DNA of 46,208 bases from an uncultured Lachnospiraceae bacterium (GTDB lineage: Bacteria > Bacillota > Clostridia > Lachnospirales > Lachnospiraceae). The stretch covers positions 1 through 46,208 of the forward strand of contig CACWGK010000010.1 in NCBI GenBank assembly GCA_902760415.1, read 5' to 3'. Both the position numbers and the translations under genes were made by a program. Shown here one piece after another: positions 33,746 to 42,889 of this stretch. How positions within the stretch are numbered: position 1 is the stretch's first letter; each line of letters opens with the position of its first letter. The notes below the pieces were generated by a model. That model worked only from the letters and a program-made list of their open reading frames with translations, made no database searches and was not told the DNA's origin.

Positions 33746-35719
33746 TTACTGAAGTTCTTCCCACTCCGTGTAAAGCTCTTCAAGTTTAGTCTCAGCCTCT
33801 TCCTTCTTTGTCGATAGTTCAAGCAGAAGACCTACATTCGTTCCATTTGCAGGATCACTAAGCTGAGTATCTATATCCGTTATCTCAGCTTCAAGTTTTT
33901 CTATCTGAGATTCGACTCTCTTCAGAGCCTTCTCTTTCTTTCTAAGTTCAGCTGAAGAAGCTTTCTGCTCCTCATACTCGAGACGTGCTGATGACTTTCC
34001 CGAGTCCTGAACTGTGGGGCCAGATGCTGACGCAGCCGTTCCTGCGGAAGCAGACATAGAAGCACTTAGTTCTGGATTACTACTAACTAAGTCTCCATGC
34101 TGTACAAGGAATATGTCATCCTTTTTTTCTTCGTAATAATCATAATTACCAATATAGTTAGTCAGAACCTTCTCACGTAACTCAAGTATTCTAGTTGCCG
34201 TACGATTAATAAAGTATCTGTCATGACTTACATATAATACAGTTCCTGTATAATCACGAAGTGCATCCTCTAAGATTTCCTTCGAAGGAATATCCAGATG
34301 GTTCGTAGGCTCATCAAGAATTAAGAAGTTGGCGGGTGACAGCATAAGCTTTGCAAGTGAGAGACGGCCTCTCTCTCCACCAGATAAATCACCAATTTTC
34401 TTAAAGACATCCTCTCCTGTAAAAAGAAATGCTGCAAGTACATTTCGAATACGAGTATTATTCATATCCGGAAATGAATCTGACATTTCTTCAAAGATAG
34501 TCTTACTTGTATCAAGATCATGATGTTCCTGATCAAAGTAGCCTACACGAACCTTGGCTCCAAAAGTTACATTTCCAGCATCCTTTGCAAGCTTTCTTGC
34601 GATTATCTTAAGTATAGTAGTCTTACCAGTACCATTTCCACCGATAAGAGCTACGTGTTCTCCACGCTTAATATCTATTCCAATACCCTCAAAGAGTGTA
34701 TTAGTTCCAAAAGATTTCGCCAGATTTTCTACAAATAGAACATCCTCACCCGATTCACAAACCGGCTCCAGCTTGAGACGCATGTCGGCCTGTACTTCTG
34801 TAGGTTTATCTAGTCTATCGATTTTATCTAGCTTCTTCTCCCTACTCTCAGCACGCTTAATAGACTTCTCACGATTAAACTGCTTCAGCTTTGTGATAAC
34901 AGCCTCCTCATGGGCTATCTGAGCCTGTTGCTTCAGGTAAGCATTCATCTCAGCCTGACGACGCTTTGACTTCTCCTCACTGTAATAGGAGTAGCTGCCA
35001 TTATATACAGAAGAAACACCCTGATCTATCTCAACTATCTTATTAGTAATCTTATCTATAAAATATCTATCATGACTTACTACGATTACCGCCCCCGGAT
35101 AGGAGGAAAGGTATCCTTCAAGCCACTGAATAGATGACATATCAAGATGGTTTGTAGGCTCATCGAGGATTATAATATCCGGATGACTAAGAAGAAGTCG
35201 ACCTAGTGCAACTCTCATCTTCTGTCCTCCAGACAGAGTAGCTATAGGTCTATCATAATCTTCCTTAGTAAATCCAAGTCCTGCGATAACACCTGTAATC
35301 TCACTCTCGTAGGCGTAACCATTTTCTCTATCATACTGAGTTGAGAGGCGATTATATGCCTCAAGGATCGGAGTAAGTTCCTCTTCAGTCTTTCCCTCCA
35401 TCTCCTGTTCAAGCTGTCTTATACGCGCTTCCATATCCAGGATATACTTTTTTGCTTCCTGCATCGCACCGTATATAGTGTTATCCAGCTCAGTATCCTG
35501 AGTCTGAGAGAGGTAACCTATACGAACATCTCTGGCTATAACTACATTTCCAGAGTCAGCCTCCTCTTCTCCCAGAATAACGCGAAGAAGTGTGGTCTTG
35601 CCAGCACCATTAATGCCGATGAGGCCACACTTATCATTTTTTTCTATATGAAAGTTTACATTTCGAAGAACTGGCACATCACCAAAGCTCTTACTAATAT
35701 TTTGGCAAGCAAGTATCAT
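33746..35719 (-). CDS. ABC-F family ATPase (Uup/YdiF-like)
   Basis: A 657-aa soluble tandem ABC protein that acts on ribosomes rather than as a transporter. First ABC: Walker A GINGAGKT (35-42), signature LSGGQ (162-166), Walker B ILDEPTNHLD. Interdomain linker about 245-320. Second ABC: GGNGTGKT (360-367), LSGGE (445-449), LILDEPTNHLD. An Ala/Ser-rich hinge (550-580) leads to a C-terminal coiled coil (585-657) as in Uup-type proteins. Translation factor or antibiotic protection cannot be told apart. It follows the CPBP protease gene by 12 bases. Confidence 0.93.
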   Translation of the reverse strand: MILACQNISKSFGDVPVLRNVNFHIEKNDKCGLIGINGAGKTTLLRVILGEEEADSGNVVIARDVRIGYLSQTQDTELDNTIYGAMQEAKKYILDMEARIRQLEQEMEGKTEEELTPILEAYNRLSTQYDRENGYAYESEITGVIAGLGFTKEDYDRPIATLSGGQKMRVALGRLLLSHPDIIILDEPTNHLDMSSIQWLEGYLSSYPGAVIVVSHDRYFIDKITNKIVEIDQGVSSVYNGSYSYYSEEKSKRRQAEMNAYLKQQAQIAHEEAVITKLKQFNREKSIKRAESREKKLDKIDRLDKPTEVQADMRLKLEPVCESGEDVLFVENLAKSFGTNTLFEGIGIDIKRGEHVALIGGNGTGKTTILKIIARKLAKDAGNVTFGAKVRVGYFDQEHHDLDTSKTIFEEMSDSFPDMNNTRIRNVLAAFLFTGEDVFKKIGDLSGGERGRLSLAKLMLSPANFLILDEPTNHLDIPSKEILEDALRDYTGTVLYVSHDRYFINRTATRILELREKVLTNYIGNYDYYEEKKDDIFLVQHGDLVSSNPELSASMSASAGTAASASGPTVQDSGKSSARLEYEEQKASSAELRKKEKALKRVESQIEKLEAEITDIDTQLSDPANGTNVGLLLELSTKKEEAETKLEELYTEWEELQ

Positions 35720-35731
35720 ATCTATCTCACC

Positions 35732-36739
35732 TTATTTAATGTTTAGTAGGATTATCTCTAAAACTGTTATTGCTATAGTTAACACAGCAAAAAGGATCAT
35801 ACCAACATTTATAAATGGAATATATTTTCCTTCTTTTATAGGAAGAGGCGAATTACTATCATCCACTTTGATTTTCTTATGATTAATGATCCACAGAACA
35901 AGTCCTGCAATCCAAAGTCCGATTATCAGTAAACCATATCCAAGAAGTCCCAGAAAAGCAGGATTAGTATAAAGCTCAAATACCTGTTTTTGTACCTCAG
36001 GATTCATCACATCACCTTCAGAAATAGCGGAAAGTGAATCGAGATCTAGATTTTTAACTATAGCCATCGGAAGTATACCATGAATAAAGTTAAATGTCAT
36101 ATGCAGTATCATAGTATATCTAACACGACCGGATATTGTATAAATATATGCAAAGAGAAATCCTATAATAGTAGCATAGAAGAACTGATGTAGGTTTGTA
36201 TGGAACAGTCCAAACATAACTCCTGACAGAATGATAGCATAACGCTTATTATACTGACCAAGCTTATCAATAAGCAGCTTTCTATATGCAAGTTCCTCCA
36301 TGATAGGACCAAGTATTACTGTAAATATAAGACTTGGAAGAAACTCCTGCTTCTGTATCATATCTATAGTAGCATTCTCGATAGTAAGTCCGGTAACATG
36401 CTCAATAATAGAAATGAAAATAGTTCCAGCTATATTTGCTGTCATCATAAGAAAGACCAGCATCATATAAAACTGAAGCAGATACTTTGGTTTTATCTGA
36501 TGGTCTTCAGGCTTTACGCTAGATACTCTAGACGCAGCAAGTAAGCATATAGGAAATCCAATCGCCCATATAGGAGCAAGTCCTAAAATGAATACTACCC
36601 AGCTATTATCGAGTATTCTATCATCTACATTTCTAAGTAATATCCTTAGGAGAACTGCAGCGCCCTCCATCGTAAGTCCAAAGAGAAAGAAGCTGAAGCC
36701 TACCCAGGAATATTTCTTTTTAATTTCAGAAAAATCCAT
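35732..36739 (-). CDS. CPBP-family intramembrane metalloprotease
   Basis: A 335-aa membrane protein with about eight hydrophobic segments, of the CAAX-protease/bacteriocin-processing (Abi) family. Metal-binding motifs: EELAYRK (EExxxR, near 145), FGLFHTNLHQ (FxxxH) and ILHMTFNF (HxxxN/B). N- and C-terminal extra helices make it longer than the minimal family. It sits between thrH and the ABC-F gene, 12 bases from each, so the three form an operon. Substrate unknown. Confidence 0.92.
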   Translation of the reverse strand: MDFSEIKKKYSWVGFSFFLFGLTMEGAAVLLRILLRNVDDRILDNSWVVFILGLAPIWAIGFPICLLAASRVSSVKPEDHQIKPKYLLQFYMMLVFLMMTANIAGTIFISIIEHVTGLTIENATIDMIQKQEFLPSLIFTVILGPIMEELAYRKLLIDKLGQYNKRYAIILSGVMFGLFHTNLHQFFYATIIGFLFAYIYTISGRVRYTMILHMTFNFIHGILPMAIVKNLDLDSLSAISEGDVMNPEVQKQVFELYTNPAFLGLLGYGLLIIGLWIAGLVLWIINHKKIKVDDSNSPLPIKEGKYIPFINVGMILFAVLTIAITVLEIILLNIK

Positions 36740-36751
36740 ATATTTTATACC

Positions 36752-37357
36752 TTATAAAGCAGCCTTAAATGCAGCAAGCAGATCACTATACTCTTCATAT
36801 GCAGGAAGATCAGGATAATCCTTTCTAATCTGCTCTGTTGATCTGAAGAGGAAACCAGCTTTACTTGCCTGAATCATAGCAAGATCGTTAAAGCTATCAC
36901 CTGTTGCTATAGTATCAAAACCGCATGACTGAAGAGCCTTCACTGTTGTAAGCTTAGACTTCTCACATCTCATTTTGAAACCAGTAATCTTTCCATCTGG
37001 AGCAACCTCAAGTGTGTTGCAGAAAAGAGTTGGCATTCCAAGCTTTACCATAAGTGGCTTAGCAAACTGCTCAAATGTATCACTTATGATAATAGTCTGT
37101 GTTACGCTTCTAAGCTCATCTAAGAATTCCTTTGCGCCTGGAAGTGGATCAATCTTTGCGATAGTCTCCTGTATTTCCTTAAGACCAAGTCCGTGCTCTT
37201 CAAGGATACCAAGTCTCCAGTTCATCAGCTTATCATAGTCTGGTTCATCTCTTGTTGTTCTCTTAAGCTCTGGTATTCCACTAGCCTCAGCAAAAGCTAT
37301 CCATATCTCTGGTACAAGAACTCCTTCAAGATCCAGACATGCAACATTCATTCCCAT
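36752..37357 (-). CDS. thrH: ThrH: phosphoserine phosphatase/homoserine phosphotransferase
   Basis: A 201-aa HAD-superfamily enzyme. It shows the ThrH form of motif I (ACLDLEGVLVPEIW) with nucleophile Asp, motif II (IIISDTFEQF) and motif IV (IATGDSFNDLAMI). ThrH proteins remove phosphate from phosphoserine and can move it to homoserine. Start 37357 is chosen because GGAGG lies eight bases upstream; an ATG at 37372 overlaps that site. First gene of the thrH-CPBP-ABC-F operon. Confidence 0.92.
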   Translation of the reverse strand: MGMNVACLDLEGVLVPEIWIAFAEASGIPELKRTTRDEPDYDKLMNWRLGILEEHGLGLKEIQETIAKIDPLPGAKEFLDELRSVTQTIIISDTFEQFAKPLMVKLGMPTLFCNTLEVAPDGKITGFKMRCEKSKLTTVKALQSCGFDTIATGDSFNDLAMIQASKAGFLFRSTEQIRKDYPDLPAYEEYSDLLAAFKAAL

Positions 37358-37434
37358 TATCAATTCCTCCATATCTAATATAAATCAAACCCTATATATA
37401 GTTTATTTTCCCAAGTAATCATTAACAATACGGG

Positions 37435-37443
37435 ATTATACCA
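37435..37443 (-). promoter_or_regulatory. Extended -10 promoter of the thrH operon
   Basis: Minus strand TGGTATAAT (37435-37443), extended -10 form, with a poor -35. It lies about 80 bases before thrH. Confidence 0.55.
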
Positions 37444-37485
37444 AAAATCCCCATATTATTAAAGTATAAAGTGACAGTGACAGCA

Positions 37486-37517
37486 ACAAAAAACAGCCGG
37501 TAATGTATACCAGCTGT
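37486..37517 (-). terminator. Terminator after the GH5 gene
   Basis: ACAGCCGGTA (37493-37502) pairs with TACCAGCTGT (37508-37517) with one wobble. TTTTTTG follows on the minus strand. It lies 16 bases past the GH5 stop. Confidence 0.9.
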
Positions 37518-37532
37518 CACTTGTAGTTTTAT

Positions 37533-38561
37533 CTATATTATCTTTACTAGTTCGGCAGCGACGCTCTTCATGTGGTCATCGATTATTCCGAAGTCCATTT
37601 CTTTATAGCTCCATGCAGCTCTGCCTATACCGTATTTATCAAATACTGAGCAGATCATCTTATACCACTTTAGGCTATCTTCTGCAGTAGCAAGATTTAT
37701 AACGCCATACTCGCCGCAGTAGAGTGCTACATTTCTCTCCTCAGCAACACTGACTGCTTCTGCCACCATATTTTCAAAGTACTCTATCCCGATATTTGCT
37801 GACTGGTCATATACTGACATGTCCACTGCAAATCTATCAAGATTCTTTGTTATATATTCCTGATAATGTTGATAGGTATCTTCGAATGGCATTCTGAAGG
37901 ATGTATCCATCTCTGGTATCCAGCTTGCTCCTTGATGTGTAAATATCAGTGGCTCATAACAATGGAAGTTATAAATGATATTTTCATCATAAGGCATCGA
38001 AAGGTCCTTAAGTGCTTCTATGGCGTTATTATAATATCCGCCAAGAAGGATTTTGATATCTGGTGCATATTTTCTTATTCTCTTGATGCACTCGGTCGAT
38101 ATCTGATTCCATTTCTCGCAGTATTCCTTATCTGTTACCTCATTTAGCATCTCAAATGCTACTCTATCTGAATACTTTCCATATCTTGATGCAAGTTCTT
38201 CCCAAAGCTTATAGAATCTTTCCTGATATGCTTCTACTTCGAAGAAACCGAACTCTTCTTCTCCATCATCGAAGCTGAAACCATATGTCTTATGTAGGTC
38301 CAGTACCATATTAAGGCCGTACTTGCCAGCCCATTCTATAACCTTATCTATATAGGCAAATCCTGACTCGATATATCTTCCCTCAGCATCTTCTACCAGA
38401 TCATAATCAATAGGTACTCTTATATGATCAAGTCCCCAATCGCTGATACGCTTTATATCTTCTTCAGTGATAAAGTTATCATAACGTTCTTTAGTATGAT
38501 CGCACTGAGAGAGCCAACCTCCCAGGTTAATTCCGTGCATATATCCTTCAAATCTTTTCAT
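37533..38561 (-). CDS. Family 5 glycoside hydrolase (glucanase-like)
   Basis: A 342-aa (beta/alpha)8 retaining hydrolase of the endoglucanase/exoglucanase type. HGINLGGWLSQ near the start is typical of GH5 subfamilies close to exo-beta-1,3-glucanases. IRVPIDYD, the acid/base Glu141 in FEMLNEV and the nucleophile Glu284 in LYCGEYGV are present. No signal peptide or carbohydrate-binding module, so it probably acts in the cytoplasm on imported oligosaccharides. Followed by its own terminator; it lies 37 bases after the GH16 gene. Confidence 0.9.
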   Translation of the reverse strand: MKRFEGYMHGINLGGWLSQCDHTKERYDNFITEEDIKRISDWGLDHIRVPIDYDLVEDAEGRYIESGFAYIDKVIEWAGKYGLNMVLDLHKTYGFSFDDGEEEFGFFEVEAYQERFYKLWEELASRYGKYSDRVAFEMLNEVTDKEYCEKWNQISTECIKRIRKYAPDIKILLGGYYNNAIEALKDLSMPYDENIIYNFHCYEPLIFTHQGASWIPEMDTSFRMPFEDTYQHYQEYITKNLDRFAVDMSVYDQSANIGIEYFENMVAEAVSVAEERNVALYCGEYGVINLATAEDSLKWYKMICSVFDKYGIGRAAWSYKEMDFGIIDDHMKSVAAELVKII

Positions 38562-38598
38562 AATATATACCTCATTTAATAAGCATTTACGCCATTTG

Positions 38599-40056
38599 TT
38601 AATCTATCTTCTCAAGTCTGACATTTCTTATATGGATAGTTGCCTTTGACCCCTGATTACCCATGTTGAACTCAACTCGGCCCTTATCGTCACTTTCTTC
38701 TTCCATATCGAACTCAAACTCGAAGGTCTTCCAATCTGTTGTTAAATCCACTGATGTGTCTGGGAAGTATCTGATCCAGTTTGCTGTAGGTGCTGTTACC
38801 GCAGCCTTCATCTGTCTCTCTTCCTCTGCATAGGCTTCAAAGGAATACTTATATTTGCAGCCCTGCTCCATAGGCATCTCAGGCTGTACTAACTGAATAG
38901 AGTACTCTTCTGAGCCAAAGTCTTCAGTAGAAATGATGATTTCTCCGTCCTTAATCTCAGCCCCGCCTTTTCCTCCATTTAACTCCAGGAACTTCCAGTC
39001 AACATCATCTGTAAGATCTTCTACCTCTGCAAAGTCTGAGTTATGAATGAAGTTACCAGTCTCATCGGCTTCTCTCATTTCCAGAACCTTTTCTGGCTTC
39101 TCTACATTTTCATCATAACTATCTTTCTGATAGATACGAACATAGTCAACATACATTGCGCCTTTTTCATCAAATGGAGTTGTCTCATCTGGATTTCCTG
39201 GCCAATCGCCGCCAACTGCAACGTTAAGTATTACGTGGAATGGCTGATCAAATGGTGCAGGATATTTCTTCTCTGCTCCACCCGGCCACTTAGAGAACCA
39301 GTCGCTGGTCTCGTAATACTGCTCACCATCTACGTACCATTTGATGATACCTGGTTCATAATCAACTGCAAAGACATGATACTCATCTGCAAAGTTTCCA
39401 CTGGCGAGAGTATATGTTCCCTGATTCTGATTATGAGGCTCGCCGTAATGAATAGTTCCATAGTTAGTATTTGTACTATCTCCTAGAACTTCTGCGATAT
39501 CTATCTCACCGCACTTTGGCCACTGACCATAGTAATCCTCATCCTGAGGCATCATCCAAAATGCAGGAAGATAGCCCTTTCCCTGAGGAAACTTGATACG
39601 TGCCTCAAAGCGTCCATACTTTACATCATGCTTATTCTGAGTATTTACACGGCCAGAAGCATAGGATACATTTCCGTCCTCATCCTCAAACTTCTTTGGC
39701 TGTATAACCAGCTCACCATTTTTGACAAATGAATACTCATCCGTTGGGATATACTCCTGAAGCTCATTGTTAACCCATCCAACCTGATGTTCTTCGCGGT
39801 TCCAATCTGCTTCATTTAGTTCTGTTCCATTAAACTCATCATGCCACACAAGAGAAAAGCCCTCAGGAACTTCAATCTCATCATCTGATACATCAGTTGC
39901 ACTTGTATCTACAGCTTCAGCTGATGTATTAGTTGCTTCAGTTGTAGCATCCGCTGACTCTTCAGTCTTACCACAACCAGATGCAGACATAAGCATCATA
40001 GCTGCAAGTGACATAGCCATAAGTCTCTTCTTAGAAAAGAATCCGTTCTTAATCAT
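38599..40056 (-). CDS. Lipoprotein family 16 endo-beta-glucanase with C-terminal CBM-like domain
   Basis: A 485-aa cell-surface enzyme. Signal peptide with Cys28 (SASGC), a Thr/Ser/Ala/Asp linker (30-62), a GH16 laminarinase/lichenase domain (about 65-315) with catalytic motif EIDIAE (Glu184, Asp186, Glu189) in CGEIDIAEVLG, then a beta-sandwich (about 340-485) resembling CBM4/9-type modules. Uninterrupted EIDxxE with an insertion-type residue pattern suits beta-1,3- or mixed-linkage glucans. It heads GH16-GH5 behind a likely AraC operator. Confidence 0.93.
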   Translation of the reverse strand: MIKNGFFSKKRLMAMSLAAMMLMSASGCGKTEESADATTEATNTSAEAVDTSATDVSDDEIEVPEGFSLVWHDEFNGTELNEADWNREEHQVGWVNNELQEYIPTDEYSFVKNGELVIQPKKFEDEDGNVSYASGRVNTQNKHDVKYGRFEARIKFPQGKGYLPAFWMMPQDEDYYGQWPKCGEIDIAEVLGDSTNTNYGTIHYGEPHNQNQGTYTLASGNFADEYHVFAVDYEPGIIKWYVDGEQYYETSDWFSKWPGGAEKKYPAPFDQPFHVILNVAVGGDWPGNPDETTPFDEKGAMYVDYVRIYQKDSYDENVEKPEKVLEMREADETGNFIHNSDFAEVEDLTDDVDWKFLELNGGKGGAEIKDGEIIISTEDFGSEEYSIQLVQPEMPMEQGCKYKYSFEAYAEEERQMKAAVTAPTANWIRYFPDTSVDLTTDWKTFEFEFDMEEESDDKGRVEFNMGNQGSKATIHIRNVRLEKID

Positions 40057-40097
40057 TTTTACCCTCCTATGATCTTACGTTCTTCTTTATAAGCTCA

Positions 40098-40150
40098 TAG
40101 TATCTTTTGAAGTAAAAATGATATATCGTTTTGATGACTATTATATCGTA
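40098..40150 (-). promoter_or_regulatory. Putative AraC-activated promoter of the GH16-GH5 genes
   Basis: On the minus strand, two ACGATATA direct repeats (40143-40150 and 40123-40130) start 20 bases apart, about two helical turns. The nearer one overlaps the -35 position of a possible -10, TACTAT (40098-40103). This is the layout of class II AraC activation. An alternative -10, TATAAT at 40141-40146, overlaps the distal repeat and has no -35. Confidence 0.5.
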
Positions 40151-40180
40151 ATGATTACCTATTCTTTATAAATGAACTAC

Positions 40181-40930
40181 TTAATCTTTCGATAGATTAC
40201 TTGTAAATAAGTTATCATTCTTATATTCCAGAGGTGTTGTTCCCACCTCTTTCTTAAATACCTCAGTGAAGTAGCTCTGACTTGGAAATGCGAGAATAGA
40301 TGCTATCTCTGAAGGGGTAAACTCTGAATATATCAGCATATTCTTAGCTGTATCCACCTTCTTTGCTCGAATATATCTGCTGACTGAAACCCCCATTTCC
40401 TTCTTGAATATACGAGATAGATACGAAGGGTTCAGGTTTACATAATTCGATAGTTCTTTTATGGTTATTCTTGTATGAAGATGATCATATATGTAATCCA
40501 CCGCTTTTGCTACCGGCATCGACTTAATCGTCTTCTTACGAATGCTTTTCATTTTCTTCGTATAGTCCAGACTCATAGCATTATGAAGCTCTGTAATCTC
40601 AGACTTCGTCTTAGCTCTATCTGCCTTCTGGATATAGAAGTCACTCAGACTATAAGAATCCGAGAGGTCCATACCACCCTCTATACAGTACCTTGCCAAC
40701 ATGGCAGCTGTTATAGCAAAATGATACTTAAGATTCTGCACAGGATCCTGGGACAGAACACCTAGTCCCTTCTTCTCATCAAGATTCTCCTGGCATAGCT
40801 TCTTGACCTTATCCACATCGCCACTTTTTACAGCACTGTAGAAATCAAACTCTGGCTGGTAAGCAGCTCTGATAAAGTCATCCTCTCTCTGCAAATATTC
40901 ATGATATATCAGCTCTTTTTCAAGTGACAT
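40181..40930 (-). CDS. AraC-family regulator next to the beta-glucanase genes
   Basis: A 249-aa regulator with a C-terminal AraC-type double HTH (VDYIYDHLHTRITIKELSNY, LNPSYLSRIFKKEMGVSVSRYI, then SQSYFTEVFKKEVGTTPLEYK). Its N-terminal half shares GVLSQDPVQNLKYHFAITAA, YCIEGGM and SLSDFYIQKAD with the AraC protein at 8947, a common non-cupin sensor module. The start codon overlaps the radA stop (TAATG). It ends 125 bases before the GH16 start, so control of the glucanases is the likely role. Inducer unknown. Confidence 0.9.
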   Translation of the reverse strand: MSLEKELIYHEYLQREDDFIRAAYQPEFDFYSAVKSGDVDKVKKLCQENLDEKKGLGVLSQDPVQNLKYHFAITAAMLARYCIEGGMDLSDSYSLSDFYIQKADRAKTKSEITELHNAMSLDYTKKMKSIRKKTIKSMPVAKAVDYIYDHLHTRITIKELSNYVNLNPSYLSRIFKKEMGVSVSRYIRAKKVDTAKNMLIYSEFTPSEIASILAFPSQSYFTEVFKKEVGTTPLEYKNDNLFTSNLSKD

Positions 40931-42300
40931 TATATCTTGTCGAGGGCGTCACGAATAGTCGACACCGTCGTAATCTCCATTCCCAGTTTTTCAAGATCTT
41001 TATTGTAATTAGACTTCGGAATAATCGCCTTACTAAATCCAAGTTTAGCCGCTTCCTTAAGTCGCTGTGATATATTACGGACTCCTCTTACTTCGCCTGC
41101 AAGTCCTGTCTCTCCGATGATCACCATCTTGCTATCAATCGGCTTATCTCTAAATGAAGACGCTATAGCCGAGATTATTCCAAGATCAGTCGATGGATCA
41201 TTTATCTTAAGACCGCCAGCTACATTTACATAGCAGTCGCATCCAGATAGGCTGATACCACCTCTTTTTTCAAGCACTGCTGTAAGAAGATTCACTCTAT
41301 TATAATCTATTCCTACACTAGTTCTTCTCGGCATACTGAAACTAGAATCTGTACAAAGAGCCTGTATCTCTATCAGCATAGCTCTTGTTCCTTCTATGAT
41401 ACATACAACCGAAGAACCAGAAGACTTCTCTGGTCGTCCATTTAAGAAGAACTCTGATGGATTGATAACTTCTTCAAGTCCTCCATCTGTCATATTAAAG
41501 ACCCCAATTTCGTTGGTAGAACCAAATCTATTCTTGTTAGCTCTAAGAAGACGGAAGCCGCCGCTCTCATCCCCCTCAAAGTATAGAACTGAATCCACCA
41601 TATGTTCCAACGTTCTTGGTCCTGCAACTGTTCCTTCCTTCGTTACGTGACCGACTATAAATACAGCAACATTACTATGCTTTGCTATCTGGAGCATACG
41701 TGCTGTAACCTCCCTAACCTGAGAGATTGTTCCAGGCGCCGCTTCAACATTTGAAGCCTCTATAGTTTGGATAGAATCTATAACTACAACCTCTGCTTCA
41801 AGACTATCTATCTGAGACTCTATGTTGTCCATATCATTATCACTCAGAAGCATCAGTCGTTCTTCCATAACTGTGCCTTCCGTAATACCAAGTCTTACCG
41901 CTCTGGACTTTATCTGTGATACAGATTCCTCGCCAGATACATATAGTACCTTGTTATCATCCTCTACGAGATTGCGACACATTTCCAGAAGAAGCGTCGA
42001 CTTTCCTATACCTGGATCACCACCTACAAGAACCAGCGAACCTTTCACTATGCCTCCACCTAGAACTCGGTCCAGTTCTGAAATCCTGGTGCTTATTCTT
42101 GTTTCTTCTGATGAAGATACATTTTTTATACTTGTAGCTTTCGGCCTATCTGCAACCGATACTGTCTTATTACTTCTTGTCTTTGTAACCTTTTCTTCTA
42201 CAAATGAGTTCCAAGCTTTACAAGATGGGCACTGTCCCATCCACCTGCTGAACTCATTTCCGCATTCCTTGCAATAATATATCTGTTTATCCTTTGCCAT
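40930..42300 (-). CDS. radA: DNA repair protein RadA
   Basis: A 456-aa RecA-like helicase that drives branch migration in recombination. Zinc finger with Cys10, Cys13, Cys24 and Cys27, Walker A GGDPGIGKST (93-102), the RadA-specific KNRFGST (256-262), and a C-terminal Lon-protease-like domain (about 300-456, inactive in the family). Full length. Its stop overlaps the AraC start. It usually neighbours clpC and disA; here clpC is two genes upstream. Confidence 0.96.
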   Translation of the reverse strand: MAKDKQIYYCKECGNEFSRWMGQCPSCKAWNSFVEEKVTKTRSNKTVSVADRPKATSIKNVSSSEETRISTRISELDRVLGGGIVKGSLVLVGGDPGIGKSTLLLEMCRNLVEDDNKVLYVSGEESVSQIKSRAVRLGITEGTVMEERLMLLSDNDMDNIESQIDSLEAEVVVIDSIQTIEASNVEAAPGTISQVREVTARMLQIAKHSNVAVFIVGHVTKEGTVAGPRTLEHMVDSVLYFEGDESGGFRLLRANKNRFGSTNEIGVFNMTDGGLEEVINPSEFFLNGRPEKSSGSSVVCIIEGTRAMLIEIQALCTDSSFSMPRRTSVGIDYNRVNLLTAVLEKRGGISLSGCDCYVNVAGGLKINDPSTDLGIISAIASSFRDKPIDSKMVIIGETGLAGEVRGVRNISQRLKEAAKLGFSKAIIPKSNYNKDLEKLGMEITTVSTIRDALDKI

Positions 42301-42330
42301 TTCCCCTCCAACTGGTTTTAGTAAAGATAA

Positions 42331-42371
42331 AGAAAAAGTGTGTCACTCGTTAAGTACCCGTGACACACTTT
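42331..42371 (-). terminator. Terminator after the 137-aa gene
   Basis: AAAGTGTGTCAC (42335-42346) pairs perfectly with GTGACACACTTT (42360-42371), followed on the minus strand by TTTTTCTTT. Confidence 0.92.
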
Positions 42372-42377
42372 ATATTC

Positions 42378-42791
42378 TTAGTTTTTCTCTACGAAGACAT
42401 CTACTTTGTCATTATCTTCAAGCTCCACACTCAGGCTAAGCTTGCCTCCAAGGTTTGTCTTCATCTTTCCAACATAAACCTCATCAACATGCACCTTATA
42501 TTCTGTTTCAGGTTCAAGTTCAAGTGTTACCTGAGCATCGCTCTCTCCTTCTACACTGAACATCACCTTTTCTCCATTTGTTCTAAACTCGTGCACTGTT
42601 GTTCCTGGAACTGACTCATATACGAACATTCCGTTCTTCTCTAGCTTTGTAATCTCGTTAAACGTCTTAATCTTATATGTATCTCCGTTATATTCGAAAC
42701 CATCTTTCTTTGTCTTAGATGTAAGTTCATGATTACCAAAACTTATTGAACCATTCTCTTCTTCGCGAATCAGTTCATCAATAACTGCCAT
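42378..42791 (-). CDS. Conserved small beta-rich protein (often labelled endosialidase)
   Basis: A 137-aa acidic cytoplasmic protein, MAVIDELIREEENGSISFGNHEL onwards. The pattern is typical of a short conserved Lachnospiraceae family: FNEITKLEKNGMFVYESVPGTTV, then alternating acidic beta strands ending GKMKTNLGGKLSLSVEL. From memory, databases often call this endosialidase, but there is no signal peptide, catalytic motif or tail-spike repeat, so I doubt the label. AGGAGG precedes the ATG. It has its own terminator, and a TATAAT box lies about 15 bases before the RBS, so it is probably monocistronic and well expressed. Confidence 0.85.
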   Translation of the reverse strand: MAVIDELIREEENGSISFGNHELTSKTKKDGFEYNGDTYKIKTFNEITKLEKNGMFVYESVPGTTVHEFRTNGEKVMFSVEGESDAQVTLELEPETEYKVHVDEVYVGKMKTNLGGKLSLSVELEDNDKVDVFVEKN

Positions 42792-42889
42792 AATATGTAC
42801 CTCCTGAAATTATATAGTAATCAACTATTATTGAAGTTTTTTAAGTTAACTGTACGTATCTTTATAATAACAAAAATACTTTTTATTTT

